From NCBI GenBank assembly GCA_014380545.1, contig JACMJP010000100.1, forward strand, positions 1 through 16,414: DNA of 16,414 bases. Reading direction: 5' to 3'. A program made the position numbers and the translations under genes. Shown in pieces: positions 7,376 through 13,243 of this stretch. The notes below the pieces were generated by a model. It ran no database searches and had not been told where the DNA came from. It was given only the letters and a program-made list of their open reading frames with translations. How positions within the stretch are numbered: position 1 is the first letter of the stretch; every line of letters begins with the position of its first letter. This stretch comes from Chitinophagales bacterium. Its GTDB lineage: Bacteria > Bacteroidota > Bacteroidia > Chitinophagales > BACL12.

Positions 7376-8281
7376 ATGCACCTGAACGGTTTTTTTTCAT
7401 ACTTACAATTCGAGAAACGCTACAGCCACCATACTGTTGAAGCATATCGTTCTGATATTGCTCAATTTACTGAATTTCTTAAAGAACATTATCAAAATCA
7501 GGATGATGATTTGTTGGCTGCGACGCATCGCAATGTTCGCTCATGGATCATTTCATTAATGGATAATAGTATTTCTGCAAAATCTGTTAATAGAAAAATA
7601 TCGTCACTTAAATCGTATTTCAGATTTTTAATTAAACAGGGTATCATTAAAAAAAACCCTATGTTAAAAATAGCTTCTCCTAAAACACCTAAAACACTTC
7701 CCTTATTTGTTGATAAAAAAGGGATGGAAGCAGTTTTTAATTTTATAGACACAATATATCCTTTTTCAACTCCCGTCGAGAAATTTATTCAGGTCAGAGA
7801 TAAATTTATTGTTGAATTATTATATGGAACAGGAATTAGAAGGAGCGAATTAATTAGTTTGAGCGAAAAGAGTTTTGATTACTCTAAAAAAACTGTAAAA
7901 GTTTTAGGTAAAGGGAATAAAGAAAGGATATTGCCCGTTGGCAAAAAAATTATGCAGTTATATAATGAATATATTCAACAAAGAAATTTTGTCTTCGGAA
8001 AAACAGAAAATTTATTTTTATCCAACACAGGGAAAAAAGCAAACACAGATTTAATTTATAAAGTTGTTCATAATTTATTGTCAGAAAACACCACCTTAAC
8101 AAGAAAAAGCCCACATGTTTTACGGCACACTTTTGCAACACACTTATCAAATAATGGAGCTGAATTAAATGCCGTTAAAGAATTACTTGGGCATGCGACA
8201 TTAGCATCCACTCAGGTATATACCCATAATACAATTGATAAATTAAAAGAAATTCATCGCCTTGCACATCCCAAGGCATGA
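7376..8281 (+). CDS. xerC: Tyrosine site-specific recombinase, XerC/XerD family
   Basis: Resolves chromosome dimers at dif together with a partner recombinase. The 301-residue length matches XerC/D. An N-terminal SAM-like DNA-binding domain (about 1-95; YLQFEKRYSHHTVEAYRSDI) precedes the catalytic domain, where the active-site set is complete: Arg155 (GTGIRRSEL), Lys179 (LGKGNKER), His247 and Arg250 (HVLRHTFATHL), His273 (LLGHATLASTQ) and the nucleophile Tyr282 (VYTH). Nothing nearby (no att duplication, no phage or integron genes) suggests an integrase of a mobile element. The setting between rpsU and hpf is the housekeeping locus in this phylum. XerC versus XerD cannot be settled by eye; context favours the name XerC. 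The ATG at 7376 leaves 48 bases after rpsU. Confidence 0.93.
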   Translation: MHLNGFFSYLQFEKRYSHHTVEAYRSDIAQFTEFLKEHYQNQDDDLLAATHRNVRSWIISLMDNSISAKSVNRKISSLKSYFRFLIKQGIIKKNPMLKIASPKTPKTLPLFVDKKGMEAVFNFIDTIYPFSTPVEKFIQVRDKFIVELLYGTGIRRSELISLSEKSFDYSKKTVKVLGKGNKERILPVGKKIMQLYNEYIQQRNFVFGKTENLFLSNTGKKANTDLIYKVVHNLLSENTTLTRKSPHVLRHTFATHLSNNGAELNAVKELLGHATLASTQVYTHNTIDKLKEIHRLAHPKA

Positions 8282-8297
8282 AGTATTAGTTCACCTT

Positions 8298-8318
8298 TTG
8301 CCTGCTGTAAGGCGGCAA
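8298..8318 (+). other. Small intergenic hairpin between xerC and hpf
   Basis: TTGCC-T-GC (8298-8305) pairs with GCGGCAA (8312-8318) around a 6-base loop: 7 bp with one bulged T. It ends 16 bases before the hpf ATG and is not followed by a T-tract, so it is not a standard terminator. It could affect hpf translation or be a small dispersed palindrome. Confidence 0.35.
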
Positions 8319-8334
8319 TTAAAAATGTTTGATT

Positions 8335-8640
8335 ATGGAAATAAAAGTTCAATCAATTCATTTCGATGCTGACGACAAATTGTTGTTTCACATCAACAGC
8401 AAGATCGAAAAACTTTCAAAGTTTTACGACAGGATTATCGGCGCAGATGTATTTTTAAAATTGGAAAATGGAGGTGTACACATTAGAGATAAAGTAGTAG
8501 AAATAAAACTCAAACTCCCCCGCACTACACTTTTCGCAAAAGATTTAAGCAGAAGTTATGAAGATTCAATAGATGCCTCAGTTGAAAATTTGCGCAAGCA
8601 GTTAGTTAAACATAAAGAAAAAATTAAATCAAAATCTTAG
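8335..8640 (+). CDS. hpf: Ribosome hibernation-promoting factor, short HPF/RaiA type
   Basis: Binds the decoding centre of the 30S subunit and silences or protects ribosomes in stationary phase. The 101-residue product (from the ATG at 8335) has the beta-alpha-beta-beta-beta-alpha pattern of the S30AE domain: MEIKVQSIHFDADDKLLFHI, then SKIEKLSKFYDRIIGADVFLKLE, then VEIKLKLPRTTLFAKDLSRSYEDSIDASVENLRKQLVKHKEK, where the basic C-terminal helix contacts 16S rRNA. There is no long-HPF dimerisation tail. A TTG two codons upstream (8329) is in frame, but ATG is preferred. It is the last gene of the rpsU-xerC-hpf group before a strong terminator. Confidence 0.92.
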   Translation: MEIKVQSIHFDADDKLLFHINSKIEKLSKFYDRIIGADVFLKLENGGVHIRDKVVEIKLKLPRTTLFAKDLSRSYEDSIDASVENLRKQLVKHKEKIKSKS

Positions 8641-8669
8641 TATTTATTTTCTTAAACAGAAAAGCTTCT

Positions 8670-8677
8670 TATATTTG
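8670..8677 (+). promoter_or_regulatory. Candidate -7 box for the tRNA-tuf transcript
   Basis: TATATTTG is an exact TAnnTTTG match placed between hpf and the tRNA genes. The upstream T-rich stretch around 8642-8651 lies at the right distance for a -33 element but lacks the G of TTTG. A start of transcription near 8682-8685 would fall inside the hairpin at 8680-8712, so the box and the terminator compete for the same DNA. Confidence 0.35.
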
Positions 8678-8679
8678 CG

Positions 8680-8717
8680 GGCGTTTTTTCAGAGTAGTAT
8701 TGAAAAAACGCCTTTTT
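8680..8717 (+). terminator. Strong hairpin terminator downstream of hpf
   Basis: GGCGTTTTTTCA (8680-8691) and TGAAAAAACGCC (8701-8712) form a perfect 12-bp stem with a 9-base loop, followed by TTTTTC (8713-8718). This ends the hpf transcript before the first tRNA gene. Because the stem itself ends in A/T runs, it could also work in the opposite direction. Confidence 0.85.
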
Positions 8718-8744
8718 CTTTGAAATTATATCCGGGAAATAGAG

Positions 8745-8817
8745 GCCAATGTAGCTCAGTTGGTAGAGCTGCTGATTTGTAATCAGCAGGTCGGCGGTTC
8801 GAGTCCGTCCATTGGCT
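8745..8817 (+). tRNA. tRNA-Thr (anticodon TGT)
   Basis: 73 bases with a full cloverleaf: acceptor GCCAATG/CATTGGC with discriminator T; D stem GCTC/GAGC; anticodon stem GCTGA/TCAGC around TTTGTAA, anticodon TGT, reading ACA; T stem GGCGG/CCGTC with TTCGAGT. The 3' CCA is not encoded. It corresponds in order to thrU of the E. coli thrU-tyrU-glyT-thrT-tufB cluster. The next tRNA starts only nine bases later. Confidence 0.97.
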
Positions 8818-8826
8818 CTAGGCGGA

Positions 8827-8909
8827 GGGGAGATACCAGAGTGGCCAAATGGGGCAGACTGTAAATCTGTTGTCTTACGACTTCGGTGGTTCGAATCCAC
8901 CTCTCCCCA
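8827..8909 (+). tRNA. tRNA-Tyr (anticodon GTA)
   Basis: 83 bases, type II tRNA with a long variable arm. Acceptor GGGGAGA/TCTCCCC with discriminator A; anticodon stem GCAGA/TCTGT around CTGTAAA, anticodon GTA, reading UAU/UAC; variable arm at about 8870-8884; T stem GGTGG/CCACC with TTCGAAT. CCA is not encoded. Second of the four clustered tRNAs. Confidence 0.97.
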
Positions 8910-9117
8910 CTATCCCTCAGTTCTTTGAAACTGAGAAACTACGCCGAAAAATGAAAAGCTTTAAGCTGACCTAGGCTTACTATCTCTTTTATTTTTCGCA
9001 TAGTCGATCAGAAAAAATAATAGTATATTGATTTCCTGAAAAGGGAATATTTTTCAATTTTCTTTTTTGATCTTAAAATTTAAGATTCAAAAATTTTGAA
9101 ATGGGAAATCATAAAAA
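8910..9117. other. 208-base structured spacer between tRNA-Tyr and tRNA-Gly, no gene
   Basis: No plausible coding frame or RNA gene is recognised here, but inverted repeats fill it. (1) CTCAGTT/AACTGAG, 8916-8922 with 8929-8935. (2) An imperfect stem of about 13 bp, CGAAAAATGAAAAG 8945-8958 with CTTTTATTTTTCG 8986-8998, containing an inner TAAGC/GCTTA. (3) ATTGA 9027-9031 with TCAAT 9054-9058 around a small TTCC/GGAA stem. (4) A near-perfect A/T palindrome at 9064-9093. The first two could be terminators or tRNA 3'-processing signals, the last an operator. The spacer is far longer than the nine bases between tRNA-Thr and tRNA-Tyr. Confidence 0.55.
9064..9098 (+). promoter_or_regulatory. A/T palindrome and possible promoter for tRNA-Gly-tRNA-Thr-tuf
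   Basis: ATCTTAAA (9070-9077) and TTTAAGAT (9079-9086) mirror each other around one base, and the symmetry continues outwards (9064-9069 with 9088-9093, one bulge). Within it, TTTG (9066-9069), a 21-base spacer and AAATTTTG (9091-9098, one mismatch to TAnnTTTG) make a candidate promoter that would start just before tRNA-Gly at 9118. A palindrome overlapping a promoter is a natural operator layout, but no regulator is identified. Confidence 0.3.
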
Positions 9118-9190
9118 GCGGGAGTAGCTCAGTTGGTAGAGCGTCAGCCTTCCAAGCTGAAAGTCGCGGGTTCGAGTCTCGTCTCCCGCT
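9118..9190 (+). tRNA. tRNA-Gly (anticodon TCC)
   Basis: 73 bases. Acceptor GCGGGAG/CTCCCGC with discriminator T; D stem GCTC/GAGC; anticodon stem TCAGC/GCTGA around CTTCCAA, anticodon TCC, reading GGA/GGG; T stem GCGGG/CTCGT with TTCGAGT. CCA is not encoded. Third tRNA of the cluster, equivalent in order to glyT. Confidence 0.97.
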
Positions 9191-9226
9191 CGAAAAAATA
9201 AGTAAGGTCATTAGTATATTTTTTCG
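9191..9226 (+). other. Perfect 10-bp hairpin immediately 3' of tRNA-Gly
   Basis: CGAAAAAATA (9191-9200) pairs perfectly with TATTTTTTCG (9217-9226) around a 16-base loop, starting on the first base after the tRNA. It could be a 3'-end processing signal or a weak terminator with its T-run inside the stem. The loop contains GGTCATT (9206-9212), complementary to AATGACC (9259-9265) just before the next tRNA, so a pseudoknot is possible. Confidence 0.5.
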
Positions 9227-9270
9227 GGGAAAATAAATAATGATGACTAAAAATTAGCAATGACCATCAA

Positions 9271-9343
9271 GCCAATGTAGCTCAGTTGGTAGAGCACATC
9301 CATGGTAAGGATGAGGTCACCAGTTCGATCCTGGTCATTGGCT
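9271..9343 (+). tRNA. tRNA-Thr (anticodon GGT)
   Basis: 73 bases. Acceptor GCCAATG/CATTGGC with discriminator T, identical to the first tRNA-Thr; anticodon stem CATCC/GGATG around ATGGTAA, anticodon GGT, reading ACC/ACU; T stem ACCAG/CTGGT with TTCGATC. CCA is not encoded. It lies 57 bases before tuf and is probably cut from the same transcript, as thrT is from the tufB mRNA in E. coli. Confidence 0.97.
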
Positions 9344-9400
9344 CAAAAAAAATAGTAAACAATTATTAAAAACATAAACTAAAAATTTAAATCAATAAAA

Positions 9401-10588
9401 ATGGCAAAAGAAACCTTTCAACGGACCAAGCCACATGTTAACATCGGCACAATCGGCCATGTTGACCATGGTAAAACAACACTTACTTCAGCAATTACTT
9501 TTGTACTGTCTGAAAAGGGTCTAGCAAAAATGGCGAACTATGATTCAATTGACGCCGCTCCTGAAGAAAAAGAAAGGGGTATAACCATAAATACAGCACA
9601 TGTTGAATATGAAACTGAGAATCGTCACTATGCGCATGTGGACTGCCCTGGGCATGCTGACTATGTGAAAAACATGGTAACAGGTGCAGCACAGATGGAT
9701 GGAGCAATATTAGTTGTTGCAGCTACTGACGGACCAATGCCGCAAACCCGGGAGCATATTCTTTTAGCCCGCCAGGTTGGTGTTCCGGCAATTGTTGTAT
9801 TCATGAATAAGGTTGATCTTGTTGATGACCCCGAATTAATAGAGTTGGTTGAAATGGAAGTGAGAGACTTGTTGACCTTTTATAGCTTTCCAGGTGATAC
9901 AATATCAATTATAAAAGGGTCTGCATTAAAAGCGCTTGAAGGAGATGCTTCAGCAAAACAAGGTATTCTTGATCTGATGAGTGCTGTGGATAAAGACATT
10001 CCTGTACCACCAAGGTTAGTTGATCTTCCATTCTTAATGCCTGTTGAAGATGTGTTCTCTATCACAGGTCGTGGTACAGTGGCTACGGGTCGTATCGAAA
10101 GAGGTGTTGTGAACGTAGGTGATTCAATTGATATTATTGGTTTAACTGCTGAGTCCTTGAAATCTACATGTACTGGAGTTGAAATGTTCCGCAAATTATT
10201 AGACAGGGGTGAAGCCGGGGATAATGCTGGTATTTTATTGAGAGGTGTTGAAAAAGACCAGATCCGTCGTGGAATGGTTATTTGTAAACCAGGTTCAATA
10301 ACTCCGCATACTGAATTTAAATGCGAAACTTATGTATTGAAAAAAGAAGAAGGTGGCCGTCATACTCCATTCTTCAATAAATATCGCCCTCAATTCTATT
10401 TCCGCACAACTGATGTAACAGGTGAGATCACATTACCTGAAGGAGTGGAAATGGTTATGCCGGGAGATAATATTACAATGACAGTTAAACTCATTTATCC
10501 GATCGCAATGGAAAAAGGTCTTCGCTTCGCTATTCGTGAAGGAGGAAGAACAGTAGGAGCAGGTCAGGTAACTGAAATTTTAAAATAA
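9401..10588 (+). CDS. tuf: Translation elongation factor EF-Tu
   Basis: GTPase that brings aminoacyl-tRNA to the ribosome A site. The 395-residue protein has all three domains: GTP-binding domain with GHVDHGKT (19-26, P-loop), the switch I Thr in GITINT (60-65), DCPGHADY (81-88, containing the catalytic His85), NKVD (136-139) and SAL (174-176); then beta-barrel domain 2 with FSITGRGTVATGRIERG; and domain 3 with GGRHTPFFNKYRPQFYFRTTDVTGEI. No residue known to be essential is missing. The 57-base leader after tRNA-Thr is A-rich with no Shine-Dalgarno. The stop is followed at once by a hairpin element and tRNA-Trp. Only one tuf copy is in this window. Confidence 0.99.
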   Translation: MAKETFQRTKPHVNIGTIGHVDHGKTTLTSAITFVLSEKGLAKMANYDSIDAAPEEKERGITINTAHVEYETENRHYAHVDCPGHADYVKNMVTGAAQMDGAILVVAATDGPMPQTREHILLARQVGVPAIVVFMNKVDLVDDPELIELVEMEVRDLLTFYSFPGDTISIIKGSALKALEGDASAKQGILDLMSAVDKDIPVPPRLVDLPFLMPVEDVFSITGRGTVATGRIERGVVNVGDSIDIIGLTAESLKSTCTGVEMFRKLLDRGEAGDNAGILLRGVEKDQIRRGMVICKPGSITPHTEFKCETYVLKKEEGGRHTPFFNKYRPQFYFRTTDVTGEITLPEGVEMVMPGDNITMTVKLIYPIAMEKGLRFAIREGGRTVGAGQVTEILK

Positions 10589-10595
10589 TAAGGAG

Positions 10596-10622
10596 ATCCG
10601 CCCGTAGTGGCGGATTTTCCGC
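10596..10622 (+). promoter_or_regulatory. Three-arm attenuator-like hairpin between tuf and tRNA-Trp
   Basis: Arm 1 ATCCGCC (10596-10602) pairs with arm 2 GGCGGAT (10609-10615), 7 bp with a 6-base loop, followed by a short TTT run: a terminator-like hairpin. Arm 2 can instead pair its GCGGA (10610-10614) with arm 3 TCCGC (10618-10622), which would abolish the first hairpin and place the second four bases before the tRNA. The T-run is short and broken by CC, so termination would be partial at most. Processing between EF-Tu mRNA and the tRNA is the simpler role. Confidence 0.5.
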
Positions 10623-10625
10623 TAC

Positions 10626-10698
10626 ACGGGTGTAGCTCAATTGGTAGAGTGGCGGTCTCCAAAACCGCAGGCTGGGAGTTCGAGCCTCTCCACCCGTG
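10626..10698 (+). tRNA. tRNA-Trp (anticodon CCA)
   Basis: 73 bases. Acceptor ACGGGTG/CACCCGT with discriminator G, as expected for tRNA-Trp; D stem GCTC/GAGT (one wobble); anticodon stem GCGGT/ACCGC around CTCCAAA, anticodon CCA, reading UGG; T stem GGGAG/CTCTC with TTCGAGC. The 3' CCA is not encoded. Its position between tuf and secE is common in bacteria, and it is probably excised from the tuf-secE-nusG transcript. Confidence 0.97.
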
Positions 10699-10714
10699 CT
10701 TAAAAAAAATTGGA

Positions 10715-10909
10715 ATGAACAAGATCAAATTATTTTTTGAAGAAGCATATCAGGAATTGCGATTCAAAGTAAGCTGGCCAACATGGCCGGAGTTACAGGC
10801 AAGTACAACTGTAGTATTAATTGCTGCAGCTATACTTTCAATTATCGTTTTTCTAATGGATCTTGCTTCAAGTGAATTGCTTGACTTGTATTACGGATTA
10901 TTTAGTTAA
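10715..10909 (+). CDS. secE: Preprotein translocase subunit SecE
   Basis: Essential small membrane subunit of the SecYEG channel. From the ATG at 10715 the product is 64 residues with the amphipathic surface helix FFEEAYQELRFKVSWPTWPEL (about 7-27), containing the conserved KVSWPT motif, followed by one membrane helix (about 32-50). This is the minimal single-helix form. An in-frame GTG at 10607 would extend the frame through tRNA-Trp and is not the start. It lies 16 bases after tRNA-Trp and 17 before nusG, in the usual secE-nusG pair. Confidence 0.95.
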   Translation: MNKIKLFFEEAYQELRFKVSWPTWPELQASTTVVLIAAAILSIIVFLMDLASSELLDLYYGLFS

Positions 10910-10926
10910 CCATTGAAACTTAGAAA

Positions 10927-11475
10927 ATGAGCGAGGAAAAAAAATGGTATGTTCTAAGAGTTATCAGTGGTAAGGAACGCAAGCTGAAAGAGTACATTGA
11001 AACGCATGTTAATCGCTCTGGATGGAGTAGTATTATTACGGCCGTTCTTGTTCCAACTGAGAAGATCTATAAGATCAAGAATGGTAAAAAAGTAATCTCA
11101 GAAAAAATATCATTGCCTGGTTATATTCTTTTAGAAAGTTCTGGAGGAAAATTATCACCGGATATGATGCAGTCAATAAGCGGATTAACAAATGTGATTG
11201 ATTTTTTAGGAAAAGGAAATCCCGTTGCATTAAGAAAAAATGAAATCAACAGAATTCTTGGTAAGATGGATGAGATGAGTGAGGAAGGTATCAGCGTAAA
11301 TGAACCATTTATTATCGGAGAAACCGTGAAGATCACAGATGGACCGTTCAATGACTTTTTAGGAAATGTGGATGAGATTTATGAAGACAAGAAAAAATTA
11401 AAAGTAATAGTAAAAATATTTGGCAGAAAAACGCCAGTGGAACTGAATTTTGTTCAAGTTGAAAAAGTAAATTAA
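10927..11475 (+). CDS. nusG: Transcription elongation/antitermination factor NusG
   Basis: Binds the clamp helices of RNA polymerase and links transcription to ribosomes or Rho. The 182-residue protein has the NGN domain at about 5-115 (KWYVLRVISGKERKLKEYIE; LPGYILLE; GLTNVIDFLG) and a C-terminal KOW domain at about 130-182 (GETVKITDGPFNDFLGNVDEI; IFGRKTPVELNFVQVEKV). It is a little longer between the two beta strands of the NGN domain (about 25-60) than E. coli NusG. The stop codon is two bases before the rplK ATG, so the two are probably translated together. Confidence 0.97.
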   Translation: MSEEKKWYVLRVISGKERKLKEYIETHVNRSGWSSIITAVLVPTEKIYKIKNGKKVISEKISLPGYILLESSGGKLSPDMMQSISGLTNVIDFLGKGNPVALRKNEINRILGKMDEMSEEGISVNEPFIIGETVKITDGPFNDFLGNVDEIYEDKKKLKVIVKIFGRKTPVELNFVQVEKVN

Positions 11476-11477
11476 TC

Positions 11478-11918
11478 ATGGCAAAAGAAATTCAAACATT
11501 TGTAAAACTACAGGTTAAAGGAGGGCAGGCAAATCCAGCTCCGCCAATTGGTCCTGCATTGGGCTCGAAAGGTATAAATATCATGGAGTTTTGCAAACAA
11601 TTTAATGCTCGCACACAGGATAAAATGGGTAAAGTATTGCCTGTAGTTATTACTGTGTATAAAGATAAATCATTTGAGTTTATTATTAAAACTCCGCCTG
11701 CAGCCATATTGCTGCTTGAAGCTGCAAAAAAACAAAAGGGCTCTGCAGAATCAAACAGAATAAAAACCGGTTCAGTGAATTGGGAGCAAGTGAAAAAAAT
11801 TGCAGAGGAGAAAATGCCTGATTTAAATTGTTTTACTGTTGAGAGCGCAATGAAAATGATTGCAGGAACAGCAAGAAGCATGGGATTAAATGTTACAGGG
11901 CAGGCACCCTGGAATTAA
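11478..11918 (+). CDS. rplK: 50S ribosomal protein uL11
   Basis: Binds the GTPase-associated region of 23S rRNA and takes part in factor-dependent GTP hydrolysis and stringent response signalling. The 146-residue protein shows the N-terminal domain VKLQVKGGQANPAPPIGPALGSKGINIMEFCKQFNA (8-43) with the conserved prolines of the thiostrepton/stalk region, and the rRNA-binding C-terminal domain ending AGTARSMGLNVTG. It starts two bases after nusG and is 27 bases before rplA. Confidence 0.98.
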   Translation: MAKEIQTFVKLQVKGGQANPAPPIGPALGSKGINIMEFCKQFNARTQDKMGKVLPVVITVYKDKSFEFIIKTPPAAILLLEAAKKQKGSAESNRIKTGSVNWEQVKKIAEEKMPDLNCFTVESAMKMIAGTARSMGLNVTGQAPWN

Positions 11919-11945
11919 ATTAAATAATAAAGAAAATTATATATT

Positions 11946-12638
11946 GTGAAACTCACAAAAAATCAAAAGAAAATTCAGGGCGTAGTTGATGCCGATAAAC
12001 TTTACTCAATAAGTGAAGCTGCTCAACTTGTTAAGAAAGCAACAACCTGTAAATTTAATGCTTCAGTTGATCTCCATATCCGCCTTGGTATAGACCCCCG
12101 TAAAGCTGATCAGGCTATCAGGGGTACAACAGCATTGCCGCATGGTACTGGAAAAGAAAAGAAAGTTCTTGTATTATGTACTCCTGACAAAGAGGAGGAA
12201 GCAAAAAAATCAGGCGCTGATTATGTAGGTTTAGATGATTATGTTGAAAAAATCATGGGCGGATGGGTTGACATTGATGTTGTAATTGCTACACCGGGTG
12301 TGATGCCTAAAATTGCAAAACTTGGTCGGGTGCTTGGACCGAGAAACCTGATGCCAAATCCAAAAGTTGGAACAGTTACAAACGATGTTGGTCAGGCTGT
12401 AACAGAAGTGAAAAAAGGCAAAGTTGCTTTTAAAGTTGATAAATATGGCATCATCCATTCATCAATAGGAAGAATATCATTCAATCCTGAACAAATTGCA
12501 GAAAACAGTGAAGAATTAATTAAAACAATTGCAAAACTAAGGCCCTCATCAGCTAAGGGGGCATATTTTAAAAGTATTACAATGGCAAGTACAATGAGCC
12601 CTGGAATTGCAATTGACACAAAAACTATAAACGGCTAA
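11946..12638 (+). CDS. rplA: 50S ribosomal protein uL1
   Basis: Forms the L1 stalk that helps deacylated tRNA leave the E site; in many bacteria it also represses the rplKA mRNA. The 230-residue protein carries LHIRLGIDPRKADQAIRGTTALPHGTGK (43-70) and the signature GPRNLMPNPKVGTVT (about 131-145). The start is GTG at 11946, giving the family's usual N-terminus and length. No L1 operator resembling its rRNA site was recognised upstream: the short nusG-rplK gap leaves room only inside nusG. Confidence 0.98.
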   Translation: MKLTKNQKKIQGVVDADKLYSISEAAQLVKKATTCKFNASVDLHIRLGIDPRKADQAIRGTTALPHGTGKEKKVLVLCTPDKEEEAKKSGADYVGLDDYVEKIMGGWVDIDVVIATPGVMPKIAKLGRVLGPRNLMPNPKVGTVTNDVGQAVTEVKKGKVAFKVDKYGIIHSSIGRISFNPEQIAENSEELIKTIAKLRPSSAKGAYFKSITMASTMSPGIAIDTKTING

Positions 12639-12643
12639 TTTTC

Positions 12644-12662
12644 TTACAATCTCAAATTGTAA
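12644..12662 (+). promoter_or_regulatory. Hairpin directly before the rplJ start
   Basis: TTACAAT (12644-12650) pairs with ATTGTAA (12656-12662), 7 bp with a 5-base loop, ending four bases before the rplJ ATG. It fills the 28-base rplA-rplJ gap. It would sit in the ribosome landing site and so could regulate L10/L12 synthesis. It does not look like the large L10-binding leader of E. coli, which has no room here. Confidence 0.35.
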
Positions 12663-12666
12663 AACA

Positions 12667-13194
12667 ATGAATAAAGATCAAAAAACAGAAGCTATTGAAG
12701 TGTTGAAAGAAAGAGTAGGGAAGTATGAAAACTTTTACATCACCGATGCATCAAGGCTCACAGTACAGGATATTAATAAATTCAGGAGAATTTGTTTCCA
12801 CAAAGGAATAAAATTCGAGGTCGTAAAAAATACATTATTACGCAAAGCATTTGAAGCACATGGCGATAAGTATGAAAAATTATTTGACATCCTGCATGGA
12901 CCTACAGCTGTTATGTTCAGTGAATCATCAAATGATCCCGCAAAAATTATTAAGCAGTTCAGAAAAGAAAATGCAAAAGAAAGACCTGTTCTGAAAGGTG
13001 CCTATGTAGCATCTGATGTATTTCTTGGAGATGAGAGCATAGATGCGCTTATTAATTTGAAGAGCAAGGAGGAACTTATTGGTGAAATTATTGGGTTATT
13101 ACAATCACCCGTTAAAAATGTTATTTCTGCATTACAAAGCAGCGGAAATAAACTTGCCGGCATTGTGAAAACATTATCTGAAAAACCAGAATAA
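12667..13194 (+). CDS. rplJ: 50S ribosomal protein uL10
   Basis: Anchors the L7/L12 stalk to 23S rRNA. The 175-residue protein has the N-terminal rRNA-binding domain (FYITDASRLTVQDINKFRR, 23-41; FEVVKNTLLRKAFE, 51-64; GPTAVMFS, 79-86; LKGAYVASDVFLG) and a C-terminal helix rich in Leu, Ile and Val (about 137-170) where L12 dimers dock. It lies in the conserved rplKAJL order; the 49-base gap to rplL is A-rich with no hairpin of note. Confidence 0.97.
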   Translation: MNKDQKTEAIEVLKERVGKYENFYITDASRLTVQDINKFRRICFHKGIKFEVVKNTLLRKAFEAHGDKYEKLFDILHGPTAVMFSESSNDPAKIIKQFRKENAKERPVLKGAYVASDVFLGDESIDALINLKSKEELIGEIIGLLQSPVKNVISALQSSGNKLAGIVKTLSEKPE

Positions 13195-13243
13195 AATATT
13201 TTTTACAAATCAATTTTCTAACAATAAATAAAAAACAAAAGCA

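Noticed and set aside
7376..8281. XerC-like recombinase as integrase of a mobile island at a tRNA cluster
   Set aside because: No direct repeat of a tRNA 3' end, no phage or cargo genes, and the neighbours form the ordinary Bacteroidota gene order; it is the housekeeping recombinase.
8652..8900. Minus-strand frame of 82 codons across the tRNA-Thr and tRNA-Tyr genes (contains a MDSNHRSRKTTDLQSAPFGHSG-like string)
   Set aside because: This kind of translated antisense tRNA is a well-known false protein in databases; both tRNAs fold perfectly on the plus strand.
10607..10714. GTG-initiated N-terminal extension of secE that reads through tRNA-Trp, 12 bases after AAGGAG
   Set aside because: The stretch is fully explained by tRNA-Trp and the hairpin before it. 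The ATG at 10715 gives a normal-length SecE, and the AAGGAG is too far from the GTG and partly abuts the hairpin.
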